Part shown: in pieces, positions 48,381 to 59,633 of the stretch | Numbering within the stretch: position 1 is the stretch's first letter | Layout: each line of letters starts with the position of its first letter | Assembly: GCA_025331565.1 (NCBI GenBank) | Contig: JAFREQ010000008.1 | Coordinates: 1,922,001-1,986,000 of the forward strand | Length of the DNA: 64,000 nt | DNA from: Holacanthus passer | Lineage: Eukaryota > Chordata > Actinopteri > Pomacanthidae | Direction: 5' to 3' | Translations under genes and position numbers: made by a program | Notes under the pieces: model-generated | Database searches by the model: none | What the model saw: the letters and a program-made list of their open reading frames with translations, nothing else | What the model was told of the DNA's origin: nothing

Positions 48381-48849
48381 GTGAGTACGCCTCGGGGTGC
48401 TGTTAGCTCGCCCACCTGCGACCTGGGTTTCTTAGTCCCTCCTTCCATCCCTTCGTTCTGCTTCTCAACAGGGTGGATATGTGCCTGAGATCCAAGCGTG
48501 ATTTTAGAACCTGCCTCCTGGCAGCGTTAAAAATATTTCCTCTTTTGTGCCCGAAGTTATTGGCCACGTTCCACCACCTCTGCAACCACATTTACTCCTC
48601 CACTGGTCAAGGATGAAATCCCCCTCAGAAAGGAAAAATACAGTCACACAGCTTTTCCCTCAGTTGTGTGAAGCTTACATCAGTGTTTCATAACAAGGCT
48701 TTCAACAGCACGGCCGTGGCTTATGGTATGTATTTTATTGTACAGCAAACAATAAGGTGCTTAGTCTTTGCTAACAAATACAGTGCTGGATAAACATTTA
48801 GTTCAGAATATGTGCAGCTCTCATGCTGACATGCTTTCATGTTTGAGCT

Positions 48850-48895
48850 TTTTAGGGATTTGGGGGAGTTTTTTGCTTTATTTGATACTGGACAG

Positions 48896-48931
<36 letters not shown>

Positions 48932-48990
48932 GGATGACATGAGATTACATGATCAGCATCTTAAACCCTCTAGGCTTCCCAGAAACTCTG
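48850..48990 (+). repeat. Fish repeat with (GA)n core
   Basis: TTTATTTGATACTGGACAGACAG, a 30-base GA run (48899-48928), GATGACATGAGATTACATG and CAGCATCTTAAACCCTCTAGG match a common fish repeat. A better copy is at 57060-57205. Confidence 0.5.
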
Positions 48991-49519
48991 GCAGGAGGCT
49001 TTATTTTTAAATTTTTTTATTTATCTGTCCGAATTTTGCCAAAACATTCTACATACAGATACAGTAGGTGAGAAACATGACTCGATGTGAATACACCAAA
49101 CTAACAAAGTACACATGCTGCAGTTGGAAGCTTTGCTTTTGACTTAAATTGCTTCACAGGTTGATCATTTCTTGAATGGATTAAGAGCCAAAAACCACCT
49201 GACATACACTCACAAACACAATTAAATTCTTGTGGAAATGTAACCACACTAGTCACATCCAGATGGCTGGTGAGATGCCAATGCTGAGCAAGACTGTTCT
49301 GTAATTTACCTCATAATTAATCTACCAGGTAACTGCCAGAAAAATACAAGGTGAGTGTGTGTTTGTGCTTTTGCGCCTCTAATTTTACAGAGAGCAATGT
49401 GAGTTTTAGACCTTGAGAGTGAGGACGCTTTTGGATATTTTTGGGGAGGTAGGACATCTGGTTATTCCTCACTTCTTCCAAGGTTAGGTTAATGGTTTAG
49501 GCAAGATGTCAGAAAACGT

Positions 49520-49610
49520 ATTATGCCAGAGGTCTTCAAAGTAGGAGGTGGGCCTCCCCGGGGGGGCTCCAAACAGTTTCAGGGGAGGCTCAGTGAATGG
49601 AAGTGAAAAA
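49520..49610 (+). repeat. Possible hAT-like repeat end
   Basis: GCCAGAGGTCTTCAAAGTAG followed by GGCCTCCCCGGGGGGGCTCC resembles a widespread fish repeat terminus. Only the end is recognised. Confidence 0.35.
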
Positions 49611-49977
49611 ATATTACATCATTTATTACATCAGTTATCAAAAGGAGATCACATAGAATAGACTAAATGTGTGTGATTTGGTCAAAGAGATAGTTCAGTG
49701 CACTATATGGCAGTTGTCACTTTCCCATCAATATGAGGCTATACTGGCTCAATTGCTGAGTGTCTATGGGATTAAATAACATAATCATCAACCCCTGCAT
49801 TATGCCAATGAGTCCCCACAAGCATAGAAGTACAAAGGTGTGTGTGTGTGTGTGTGCATGTATATATGTGTGTGTGCTCTTTATTGTTGTCTGGTGTCTT
49901 GCCTGCAGGATGTGACTCAAATACAGCAACATTGTCAGCTTTAATAATATCACCTTCCAAATAGCAGTAGGCAGACA

Positions 49978-49984
<7 letters not shown>

Positions 49985-50011
<27 letters not shown>

Positions 50012-50248
50012 GGCTCCCACAGTTGTGTTTCCATCACTTCAGAGGACATTGCATTGACTTACATTCATTTCCTGGAGACTTACCCTAACCTTCGCCCAAG
50101 TCTTCACCCTAAAATTTAATGATTTACGTTATAGGGACTTGCATTTTGTCCCCATAAGAAAGGCAAGTCCCTACCATATAAATGTGTAAACAGATTTATG
50201 TCCCCACAACATGAGTAATACCCACACACACACACACACACACACACA
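49985..50248 (+). repeat. (CA)n microsatellites
   Basis: CA runs at 49985-50011 and 50223-50248, flanking the CCTAACC-type repeat; a GT run near 49840-49856 precedes them. Confidence 0.9.
50040..50218 (+). repeat. Fish repeat with CCTAACC-like core
   Basis: AGGACATTGCATTGACTTAC, CTTACCCTAACCTTCGCCC, ACTTGCATTTTGTCCCC and TATGTCCCCACAA are typical of a fish repeat that is usually followed by a CA run. Here the run is at 50223-50248. Shorter pieces lie near 49400-49500 and 58530-58600. Confidence 0.5.
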
Positions 50249-50316
50249 GGCTCACACACGCGTACACTTAACACGCACCTGTCCGAAGTGGGTTTGTTCT
50301 TCTGATGAGGTCGGAC

Positions 50317-50395
50317 GTTTCCATCTTGACCTGGCAACTATTCCTGTTGCCATGGGGAGACGGGAGACAGTCCCCACATCTGTTACCATGGAAAC
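50317..50395 (+). promoter_or_regulatory. RFX X-box-like motif cluster
   Basis: GTTACCATGGAAAC (50382-50395) differs by one base from the palindromic X-box GTTRCCATGGYAAC. GTTGCCATGGGGAG (50346-50359) has a full left half. GGCAAC (50333-50338) is another half-site. The surrounding 300 bp is fairly rich in CG for an intron. Occupancy by RFX factors is inference. Confidence 0.4.
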
Positions 50396-51970
50396 GCGGA
50401 GGCAGCCCATACAGGGCTTGTTTACTCGACGGTCCTCCCGTCTTCAGTCTATGAGTCTGCCACTAAACGCGACACGACCAGAAACTCATTTATATGTTAA
50501 CGCAGACGCGACGCACGGTCCTCGATGCATAAACATGGTCGGATGTAGTAAGATGCTAAGTAGTGCATTTATCAGTGAACCTGTTAGGAGGCAGATAAAC
50601 AAAGACATATTGATTAGGCACCCATTCACATCATGCTATACAATGTGGGAGGGGACAATCATTCAGTCAGCCTCTGGTGATCACATTACTACCTCAGAGA
50701 GAAATGACTTGACTTCTCCTTAAGACTTTAGTACATCCCAGACTACACTGCGATATTAAAGCATCCTGGATGTGATGTGAGTCAGCTTTTTCTGATCCTG
50801 ATGTGTTGTTTTTTTTTTACAATATTATTTGTAATACTTCAATAATAATAATATAGTTCAATATTAATAGTTCAATAATTTATTGCAATATAATATGTCC
50901 CAAAATATGAGTCTGTTTTTTTCAAGATATGAATAAAGATTTTAGGAATAGGAGTAGCAGTAGGAATATACTTTAGGAGATCCATACTATAATACCACCA
51001 AAGGACTCATTCTTGTTCATAAAAACCAGGACTTTACTGTACAAGAGAACATATGCTTAGATAACATATCTGGTAAATAAAGGCAAAATAAATCTGTGTG
51101 TATATGCATTTGGTTCAGTCATTAAGGTAAAATGGTTGAGAGCCTTTAAGAGAAATTGTCTATTGGTTCTGTTATTTCTGAAAATCAATAAGCTTGTCTT
51201 AACTGATTAAAAAAAAACAAAAAATGAATTGACTTTAGATGCTAAAGGAGACCAATTACTGGTATCTGACAAGCGCTCATATTTACAGATGTTACTTCCC
51301 TCTCCTCCCATCCTCATTTTTTAAAAAGAAACTGACACAAAACATTGACTTGAAACTTGAAACACTCTGGGAAAATTGTATATGGTTGGAGGACCAGGCT
51401 GCACAGTTCCTCTCTTTGACCTGAAAAAGATCCTATTGTAGATCAAAAATGTTTGATGGTTTCATAAAGGAGTTGGTGGAGCATCAACAGTCTGCAGGCT
51501 CTCATCCTTTGCACTGTACGTCTCAGATAAACATCTAAAAATAAGATGCTTCTGAAAAGTCTTTTTGTTTATATTGTTAAAAAAAAAATCTTAAAACCTG
51601 ATGAGATCATTTCAACTTGTTTCTGACAGCTAAAGAAGTAAATTATCACAAATCGTCTTGAGTCATCTTGTTGACACCAGAGGAGCTATTTGCCTTGTGA
51701 ATCAAGTAAAAGAGCCCTGAGTTTTGGTATTCACTGACAGACATTTCTACTTGTTTTTCTAAGGACTGATTTGTTAATTCATTTGTTTATTCATTCATTT
51801 ATTTGCATTGTGCATTTGTAATAGCTTTGCTTACTTTGCATAATACACATTAGGAGTAATCCACATGGGAGATAATTGGTATTTGGTGAACACTGTCTTG
51901 ATATTTTCTGCAGTCTTGCAATGATTTTATTATTCGATTTAACATTTTGTCGGTTGCCTTTGTTCCCCAG

Positions 51971-52141
51971 ATATCTGGCTCTGTACGCCTACAAGCCCCA
52001 GAAGGCTGACGAGCTGGAACTTAGGAAAGGGGAGATGTATCGGGTGACAGAGAAGTGTCAGGACGGCTGGTTCAAAGGCACCTCGCTGAGAACCGCCGCC
52101 TCCGGTGTCTTCCCAGGAAACTACGTCACCCCCGTGTCCAG
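51971..52141 (+). CDS. sh3rf3: SH3RF3 exon: SH3-3
   Basis: This 171-bp exon (w266-w323, split codons at both ends) encodes almost exactly one SH3 domain. It starts YLALYAYKPQKADELEL, continues with RKGEMYRV, the conserved tryptophan in QDGWFKGTS, and GVFPGNYVTPVS at the end. The acceptor is TGTTCCCCAG and the donor TCCAG|GTCAGT. The final AG joins G of the next exon to make Arg. This domain is among the best-conserved parts of POSH proteins. The DGWFKG and GVFPGNYV signatures match the third SH3 domain as I recall it. Confidence 0.96.
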
Positions 52142-53469
52142 GTCAGTGAGCTCCAGATAGAATCTAGAATCCAGATAAAACAAGTAGGGGGGAAGTTAGT
52201 GATGAAGTACAGTGTCTCAGTTCCTGAATTGATGGAGACCACAGTTTTAAGCATGTGGCTCTTGAGTTTAATCCCTCCAACAACCACAGTGTTCTTCTGC
52301 AATTTAACTACCTGCCAATTGTAATGCACTTGTATTGTAATTGTCATTCTAACTCCCTCATCCATCTGAGAGAGCTGATGGGTCGGCAGAGGCACTCAGG
52401 GAGTCCCCTCTCTTTTTGCATCAAAGCCGGTGAAACCTTAAGCCTTTTCAGACGCAGTTTTAAACAGCTGACGTTTCAAATCTTTGCTCCACTTATCATT
52501 CACTTCACTTGGTTTGGTCGTGTGCACCCAGCGGTGCCGTACAATCAGACAAAGGCCCCTAATTTTGTCCTCACACAAAGGCGGTGGAAGCTCACGCACA
52601 GTCGTTGTAATTTACATTGTAATTTTTTCGTGGTAATTTCCTGGCACTGACTGAACCTGAATACAGATCAGGCTGAGCCGTGCAATTTTGCTACTTGTTA
52701 TGGCATGTAATTGCGCTTGTGTTTCCGCGTAACCAGAGTTCCTCTTGTCACAAAGGCATACCCAAAAGGCAATTTTTTTGGACTTGATTTGGCGGAGGCA
52801 TAATCTACGATACTGTATTCCTCATGCTGATAATAAGGTATTCTTCCTACTTCAGCTCCTACACCACACGCCTCGCTTTGTCAGGATTCTGCTTTCATCT
52901 CTGGCCACTAAAACTACCAAAATTTTTTAGTCACACTAGAAGCAAATTCTGATCCTTACTGGGAAGGGACCGTAAAATACTGTGAACACTCTTCAGCCGA
53001 AAACAAAAGCACTTTTTATGTGTTAGAATGGATATTTTTACATTTTTGCAAAAATATACTTTATACTTTATATATTTTTCCTAAAATGCAAGGATGAGTC
53101 TTTAAAATCTGTCTTCACTGATTCAGAACAAGAACAAGGAAAACAAATTTTAAGAGACATTGCAAAACCTGAGATATTTCAGATTTAATTTTAATACAAT
53201 GTAAAATCCAGAACCACAGTCAGTTGATGCTGGCTCTGTCTTTCCAATGTTGGGCTACCACATACTCAGATCATTAGCATTATAATTATTTTTATCGTCT
53301 GTATCCTTACTTTTGGCTTCCTGAACACTGTAACTCATAGCTGTTAAAAACAAATAAAACAGAAAAATGACTCTGCTGAAATCATATTTGGCAACTTAAT
53401 TACCCTCATTATTCCCGTATGCATGAAAACATTTGCAGTGGCTGTTCATCTAATCTGTATTCTGCTCCA

Positions 53470-53830
53470 TGATGCAGTCAAAGAAAAAGACAGAGGGGAA
53501 GAAAATGAAAGCAAGGGAGTAAGTAAGAATAATAGAAAGAGAAATCAAATAGAAAGACAAAAACGGGAGAGAGGAAGATAATGAGAAGACGAAGAGAAAG
53601 ATATGGTACTGTAGGATAAACAGAGAAAGCATGCAGCAAGAAAATGAGGGAAGAGAGGAGGGAAAGGGTGAAAGACTGAATGGGGTGAGGAAAGAAGAAG
53701 GTAGAAAGAGGTCAAGAAAGATGGGGAGAAATTGAAATAGAAGACAATTGAAAAAGCAGCAGAGTGAGGAGAAGGAGACAGAGAAAGCAGAAGAAAAGAG
53801 AAAACGATGGAAAGAGATGAAACGGCTGCA
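53470..53830 (+). repeat. Long purine-rich tract
   Basis: About 360 bp of A/G-dominated sequence (GAAAAAGACAGAGGGGAAG, GAGAGGAGGGAAAGGG). Apparent minus-strand frames of up to 141 codons are Ser/Phe/Leu-rich composition artefacts. Confidence 0.8.
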
Positions 53831-54101
53831 AAAACAGCAGGTGTCCCTCCCAATGGATATGAATGGCTGCTTCACATTCTGCAGTTATGCAATCTGAGAG
53901 AGAGGGAGAGAGAGGGAGAAAGGCAGGATGGGCGAGTAATCAAATGAGAGGCAATTTGTTATTTTTACGCAAGCATGCTCTCTCCTTCTCCCTCCATCCC
54001 CCCCCTCACCTCTCCCCCTTCTTTGTCTGCAGTGCAGCTCAGAAATTTCTCAATATGATAATGAGAGGGTGCCAAAGATGCACACGCACACACTCACACA
54101 T

Positions 54102-54104
<3 letters not shown>

Positions 54105-54137
<33 letters not shown>
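54105..54137 (+). repeat. (CA)n microsatellite
   Basis: CA run preceded by imperfect CACGCACACACTCAC units. Confidence 0.9.
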
Positions 54138-54141
<4 letters not shown>

Positions 54142-54939
54142 GAATTAGGCCAATACAGAAGGCCAAACAGGCATGTCAATCTTTTTGAAATGCAGTTTGA
54201 ATATTTACATATTTGTCGTGAAATTTATTATCACGGCTGATAAGAACATTCAGTACGACAATTTCATCAGATTCATAAGAATTCATAAATGCATTTGAAA
54301 TGTTGTTATCCTGGATTCAATAATCCTGATTTTGAACGTGTCATATTGGCATAAATGCTGCTTCAGAGGATGCTAGAATGAAGTTTTGGTGCAGAGGATG
54401 AGTGTCTTTCCTTATAAAGTTTTATGAACTCTTAAAAGTTACTGATAGCAGCCAAATACCCGTATGGGCCTTTACAAGTCCATGTGTTAAAGTATGTTGT
54501 CCCGAGATAACCTCAAATGAAAGAATCTGTGAATAACTGTTTCTACTGGTACACACATACATGCTCATGCACACACACACGCAGAAAGCCATAACTCTGT
54601 GTGCGTGTGACTGGAAATCGATGGGCAGCCATAAGAGTGTGAATACCGTCGAGTCAATAATGTTCAGCTCACTGTTCTGCCATTCAGCACTCTGCAGCCT
54701 GCAGCGGCTCCTTATATGTTACAGTAGGACACTATGTCGTGCTGATCCACCAGCCAGATAATAGCACTGAAATCACTCACTTTGACAGAGAATAATAATA
54801 CTGTTTGCAGCTCCTGCTCCGCTATTATGGACTAAATACTGGCTATTAACATTTTGCACTACACAAGACGAAGAATCCACAGCGGCTCTCTAAGGCTGTG
54901 GTTAGACACAGAGTTGCTTTTAGCTGAAGGCAAACATCA

Positions 54940-55375
54940 CAGCAGGCGAACACGATGATGACGCTGTTTACATGTGATAAGCAGGTATGATAGTTGCCAT
55001 GTTCACAAGCATAATTTAGCTTGTTAGCATGTTAATATCTGCTAATTAAACACAAAGTGCAGCTGAGGCTGATAAAAGTGTTGCAGGTATTTGGTCCCGA
55101 AAGTTATGTCAAATTCAAAATCCAACTGACCTAATGATGGCGATGAATGTGAATGAATGAATGAGTGTCCAAATTTCTTGGCAATCCATCCAGTAGTTGT
55201 TGAGACATTTCACTCAAAACCACAAATGTCAATCTCATGGTGGAAGTAATAGGATCAACAAAATCATTAGTATGCATCACCAGGGCTCCATATCTGATCC
55301 AAAATCCATTGCAATCCATCTGATAGTTGTTGAGATATTTCAGTCTGGACCAAAGTGGTGGACAGACGGATAGAT
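54940..55375 (-). repeat. Percomorph repeat, inverted copy
   Basis: On the minus strand this is the same family as 5530-5925. The + strand shows AAACACAAAGTGCAGCTGAGG, CAATCCATCCAGTAGTTGTT, ATCTCATGGTGG and a second CAATCCATCTGATAGTTGTTG unit ending CAGTCTGGACCAAAGTGG. It ends about 95 bp before the exon at 55469. Confidence 0.6.
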
Positions 55376-55468
55376 ATTCATCCATAGAGCCACTGTTTCC
55401 TTTTATCACAGGAGGATTTCAAACATTCAGTGACAAACCGACATCTCTCTCCCCTCTCTCCTCTGCAG

Positions 55469-55755
55469 GGCTCCATTTGGAGTTGGTGCTTCTCGGGGCT
55501 CGAGTTTGTCCAGCCCAGTGGGTGGTGGAGGAGGAAGTGGGTGCAGTCAGGTGGGGAGTAAAATGTCCGACCCTTCGTCCCCAGGGTCCCCGGGGCCCTC
55601 TTCGTCCCGTCCCTCCACTCCGCTGGTGACCTCAGCCAACTCCGTCAGCACCGCCAGTCCCGCCTCCTCGCCGCAAACTGCCGCCGCCCAGCTGAAGAAC
55701 TGCCTGCGCTCCAGTCAGCACACAGTTAACCAGGCACGCACCTCGATGCAGCTGG
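55469..55755 (+). CDS. sh3rf3: SH3RF3 exon: Gly/Ser/Pro-rich linker
   Basis: This 287-bp exon (w323-w419, split codons at both ends) has acceptor CTCCTCTGCAG and donor CTGG|GTAAGC. It begins RAPFGVGASRGSS, has a poly-Gly stretch (VGGGGGSG), a long Ser/Pro tract, and ends in the more conserved QLKNCLRSSQHTVNQARTSMQL. The low-complexity middle is expected to be disordered. The end resembles the CLRHSAQPTASQARS region of human SH3RF3. Its GC-rich codons contrast with the AT-rich introns on both sides, supporting coding use. Confidence 0.91.
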
Positions 55756-56394
55756 GTAAGCAGAAACAGAAAATGCACATAATTGTACAAACACACATAA
55801 GGGGTTTTAATCAATAAGCATTTTTTTAAATCTGTATAGTTACACTGGATTCATTAAGCATTCAGAAGCATCTGTTTTCACTTTTGTTCCAGTTTATTGA
55901 TCAACCCCAATCACATGCTCACTGATTATCATGAATTAACATAATGGCACAGCACCAGCGAACCATTGTGAGCAAAGGATTTATAATCTTCACCAAGAAG
56001 TAAAGAAAGGAGAGGTGAATCATGTCGCATCTCTCCTGAGAAATGTGAAAAGAAAGCATTTAATCACACGAAGATGTCTCTGTCTCTGGTGTTTGTCCAA
56101 CTTCACAGCCAGTGTAAGACTGTTCGCCAGCCTGCAGGCCTGAAGGAGTCCAGATCACTTGGGACCTTGCAGCATTTTAGGCCCATTGGGTTCTGATTAC
56201 AGAATAATAGAATATTGATCAGTCATTAATTCAAGTAGCCTCTACACCATGTAAAAATTTGCAGGCATATGCTCACTGCAGCCTCTTTAACCTCAATTCT
56301 CATCAATGCTGTTAGTCATGTGTAAAAAAAAAAAAAAAATCAGGGCTACCAAAAGTTGGATGATTGCCTAATGAATTAGAAGGATGAGATCCAG

Positions 56395-56890
56395 TTAGTG
56401 GTATTCACATTCAGCACATGGTCAAAAGTTTGTGGGCATTAACAAAAAATTGTTGAGCATCTCACTCTGAAACTATGGGCTTTTTTGCTGCTATAACACC
56501 ATCCACTCCTCTGGTAAACTCTTCCACAAGATTTTATAACCTGACGGCAGGAATTTGCTCCCATTCAGCCCCAAGAGCATGACTGAGGTCGGCCAGTGAT
56601 GCTTGGGCGATAAGACCTGGCTCGCATTAGTTCCAGCTCCAATTCATCTTGAAGGTGGTTGATGGGGTTGAAGTCAGGGCTCTTTGCAGGCCAGGAAGTG
56701 AGGATTTCTTTATGGATGGACCCACACAAGGCTGTAAACATGATGGCATGCAGAAACAGGAAAGAGTCTTCCCGAAACTGTTGCCACAAAGTTGCTAGTA
56801 GGCTATTACAGCACACAATGTCATTGTGAGCTGTGGCAGTTATATTTCTCCTAACTGGAACTAACAGGCCTGGTCCAAATCATGAAAAAC
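56395..56890 (-). mobile_element. Tc1-like transposon remnant, opposite orientation
   Basis: The minus strand carries SWPAKSPDFNPINHLQDELE, the counterpart of the SWPAQSPDLNPIEHLWDELE motif of Tc1 transposases. It is preceded by WQQFREDSFLFLHA and a decayed APVHKA region. The + strand from GGTCAAAAGTTTGTGGGCA to CTGGAACTAACAGGCC follows the same teleost element family as the copy near 29 kb. Missing segments and stops show that it is inactive. Confidence 0.75.
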
Positions 56891-57059
56891 CTCAGCCTCA
56901 GACCAAAAGTACATATAGACACATATTTTTGGCCATAAAATATATGTTTAATCCATACTGACACAGACTGAATCATATGCACCATAACTCTTTTGAATTC
57001 CATCCGTGCAGTCCAATCCAGTTTTCTGTAACCACCACAGAAAATGAAAAAATCCTATT

Positions 57060-57205
57060 CCCACCTACGTCTTGCCTTTATAAGATAAGAGAGACAGTAC
57101 AGAGGTGATAGGAAATGAGTGGAGAGAGATGAGGGATGACATGCAACTCGAACCGGGGACATCACAATTATATTGTCAGCGTCTTAAACCCCCGTAGGCC
57201 CTCAC
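57060..57205 (+). repeat. Fish repeat ('GGGGACATCACAATTATA' family)
   Basis: TTGCCTTTATAAGATAAGAG, GACAGTACAGAGGTGATAGG, GATGACATGCAACTCGAACC and GTCAGCGTCTTAAACCCCC match a common fish repeat that is also seen at 48850. Confidence 0.55.
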
Positions 57206-57863
57206 CTGCGTGTCTTTTGACTGAACCGCACACAGAAAAGAGAAGAGCATTGAAGCTGTGCGCAGAAAGAACCCAGAGGGCTGGTGTATCCACGCTGTGA
57301 GGAGACAGTAGTAACCACAGAGCCATCACGCTGAGAACATTTCTGCATTGAAAAAATATGTTTCGGGGTAAATTCAATACCGAGGGGATGGTTGTATTGT
57401 CTGCAAAATGTTCACAGCCAGTGTTTGTGGTTAGTCACACAGTATTCTCATGTGACAATTAAAGTATGATTCAGGTCCAGGTCAGGTTGCCGACTAAAAC
57501 CACTTTGTTAAATGTAGACAAGACTGTGGTCAGGGTGAAATGATCAAAGTAATTCCTTCAAGGCTGACTACGAGTATGAGACTGGATATGAACCCTGTGG
57601 TACTGTTGTTGGAAGCAGACGTCATCCACACTCTTTCTTTCCCTCTGCAGCACATCAACCCACTGAATCATCGCTGAACACAAGCTGCTATTGCAGAACA
57701 GTTAGGAGAACATACTGTAACTCTCAGTAGAATAATTGCAATAATTTAGCAGAATTGTAGTGTTGCAACATGCAATCAAACATGCAAACTGTGCGCGTAC
57801 ATTATACACACAAGACATTAAGATGAGCTCCGATCACACAGCGGTACACTTTGTGCCCGCCGT

Positions 57864-57864
<1 letters not shown>

Positions 57865-57903
<39 letters not shown>

Positions 57904-58172
57904 GTCTCTGCACAAGGCCTACATCATATCGGCCTTGTTCTCCACTCAGAGCCTATTCGTCTCTCCAGTTCCCCTTTCTCTCTTTCTCTTTGTATCTTTT
58001 CTTTCTCCCTCTGAGAAAATAATGGCGAAGGTTTCTTTTGGGAGGCTGAAGAGTACACACTGTGAGAGCACTGCCAAGAATAACACATACATACACACAC
58101 GCACACACACACACACGCATACAGACATGTGCTCTCCCACGTACGTACACACACACACACACACACACACAA
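57865..58172 (+). repeat. (CA)n microsatellites
   Basis: CA runs at 57865-57901, near 58095-58116 and at 58148-58172. Small frames across them on both strands are artefacts. Confidence 0.9.
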
Positions 58173-58876
58173 GTGAAAATACAGGCTCGCACAAACACAC
58201 AGCTGAATGACATCACTGTGCTTTTTGTTTTATGGAGGCGTAATGACAGAGCTTCATGCCTCTCTCAGTCCACCTCTTTCCTTTTCTCTCTCTGTTTCTC
58301 TCTCTCTCACATACACACAAACAGACACACATCTGGTCTCCATTACAAAATAAAGTATGTGCATAGTTCTGGCGTTTAGTGGTTTTATCACATGACCAGT
58401 GTGCCTCTCCATGGATTTCTGCCTGAGCACTGCAGTGTAGAAGAGCAGGTGGCTAGCAACCCTGTGTGTGAGTGTGTGTGTGTGTTTATGCGAGTGCACA
58501 CGCATGCCTGTATGCTTATGTGGGTGTGTATTCCTGTGTACTTTTATCCTCACAAGCACCAAATGTCCTCACACGAATAAAAGGCAGAGAAGAGTGCTCC
58601 AAACTCAGGACATCGCAGCCTTTATTTCTACAAGGGGTTCGTTCAGAATTAAGGCCTTGAGTTAATCTTCGATTGATCATAGTTTGTTCTTTCAAATTGG
58701 GTTTAAATTTTGGACCTCATCTTCTCAGATTGGCCTGTTCTCCTTGTGTATTAGTGAGGCCAAGCGAGGTGAACTGAAAACTTTTAAACTCCAAACCTTT
58801 AAATAAGTAATTTGTAAATAATTGCGTTAATCTATTTTATCTCTATGATAGTTTCTCTGCCTTCACCCGCCTTTAC

Positions 58877-58912
58877 CACTGTTCTGCTTAAGCCCTTAAG
58901 AGCAGAACAGTG
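58877..58912. repeat. Short near-perfect hairpin
   Basis: CACTGTTCTGCT and AGCAGAACAGTG are exact 12-bp inverted arms. TAAG/CTTAA can extend the stem with a two-base bulge, closing on CCC. Flanks pair poorly, so it is too short for a typical miRNA precursor. Confidence 0.5.
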
Positions 58913-59257
58913 CGTCAAGTAATTGCATTTTGCATACCCAGATTATAAAAATAGACATTACATTAATCTAAAGTTGGCAAAACAAACCCATAGTGTGGCT
59001 ACACCTTGCACAAACTAGAGATCATCTATCTTTGAAAGCACATGTGTTTTCATAATAGTGTTAATTGCCAAACAGTCTGAACACAGTGCGTTCATGCAGC
59101 AGCAGGTGGACCAGACAGACCTGCATACCTGAGATTATTTTGATGCCAATTCTCTCCTCAGGTATTGAGAAAGAGTCAAACTCCCAAAATATTGACTCGT
59201 TCTCTCTCTGAACTAGTGCTGACTGATGGCTGCACTCATTAAAAGGATGTCAAAATT

Positions 59258-59590
59258 ATACAACCCCCATTTCAAAAAGTTGGGATGCTGTGTCAAACAT
59301 AAATGAAAATAGAATGAAATTATTTGCAAATGAACATTGTTGTGTGTTCCTGAGCCCATGTAGTAAGCTCCTTTATACAGTCATGTGTTTGACAAAGTGT
59401 TGAACCTCTCTCCATCCTCGCTTGTGAACGACTGAGCCTTTCCAGGATGAACCTTTCATACCTAATCATGATACTATCACCTGTTACCAATGAACCTGTT
59501 TACCTGTGGAATGATCCAAACAGGTGTTTTTGGATCAGTCCACAACTTCTTTTGTTGCTCCTCTCACAACTTGTTGATGAGGTCAAACGT
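59258..59590 (+). repeat. Teleost repeat with 'ACAACCCCCATTTCAAAAAG' start
   Basis: It opens ACAACCCCCATTTCAAAAAG and TTGGGATGCTGTGTC, and later has CTTGTGAACGACTGAGCC, AATCATGATACTATCACC, TGTTACCAATGAACCTG and CCAAACAGGTGTTTTTGG. This is the order of a very common fish repeat, shortened inside. It ends about 40 bp before the SH3RF3 acceptor at 59633. Confidence 0.65.
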
Positions 59591-59633
59591 TAAATATATT
59601 GTCTTTGTGTTTTTGTGTTTGTGTCTGTCTTAG

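Larger units (their letters stand above)
48381..51970 (+). other. SH3RF3 intron before SH3-3
   Basis: Holds three fish repeat fragments, CA/GT runs and the RFX-like cluster. No exon is recognised. Confidence 0.85.
52142..55468 (+). other. SH3RF3 intron after SH3-3
   Basis: Holds the long purine tract, a CA run and an inverted percomorph repeat. No exon is recognised. Confidence 0.85.
55756..59633 (+). other. SH3RF3 intron between linker exons
   Basis: Holds the Tc1-like remnant, CA microsatellites, a fish repeat, the short hairpin and a teleost repeat abutting the next acceptor. Confidence 0.85.

Noticed and set aside
50211..50723. Open frame of 170 codons on +
   Set aside because: It begins in a CA microsatellite and then reads through intron with no recognisable domain. 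The stretch is better explained by a regulatory cluster.
52255..52650. Open frame of 131 codons on + after SH3-3
   Set aside because: It is intronic, has no known motifs, and ordinary intron composition gives frames of this size.
53450..53875. Minus-strand open frames of 141 and 102 codons
   Set aside because: They are Ser/Phe/Leu low complexity from the purine tract and have no family motifs or splice context.
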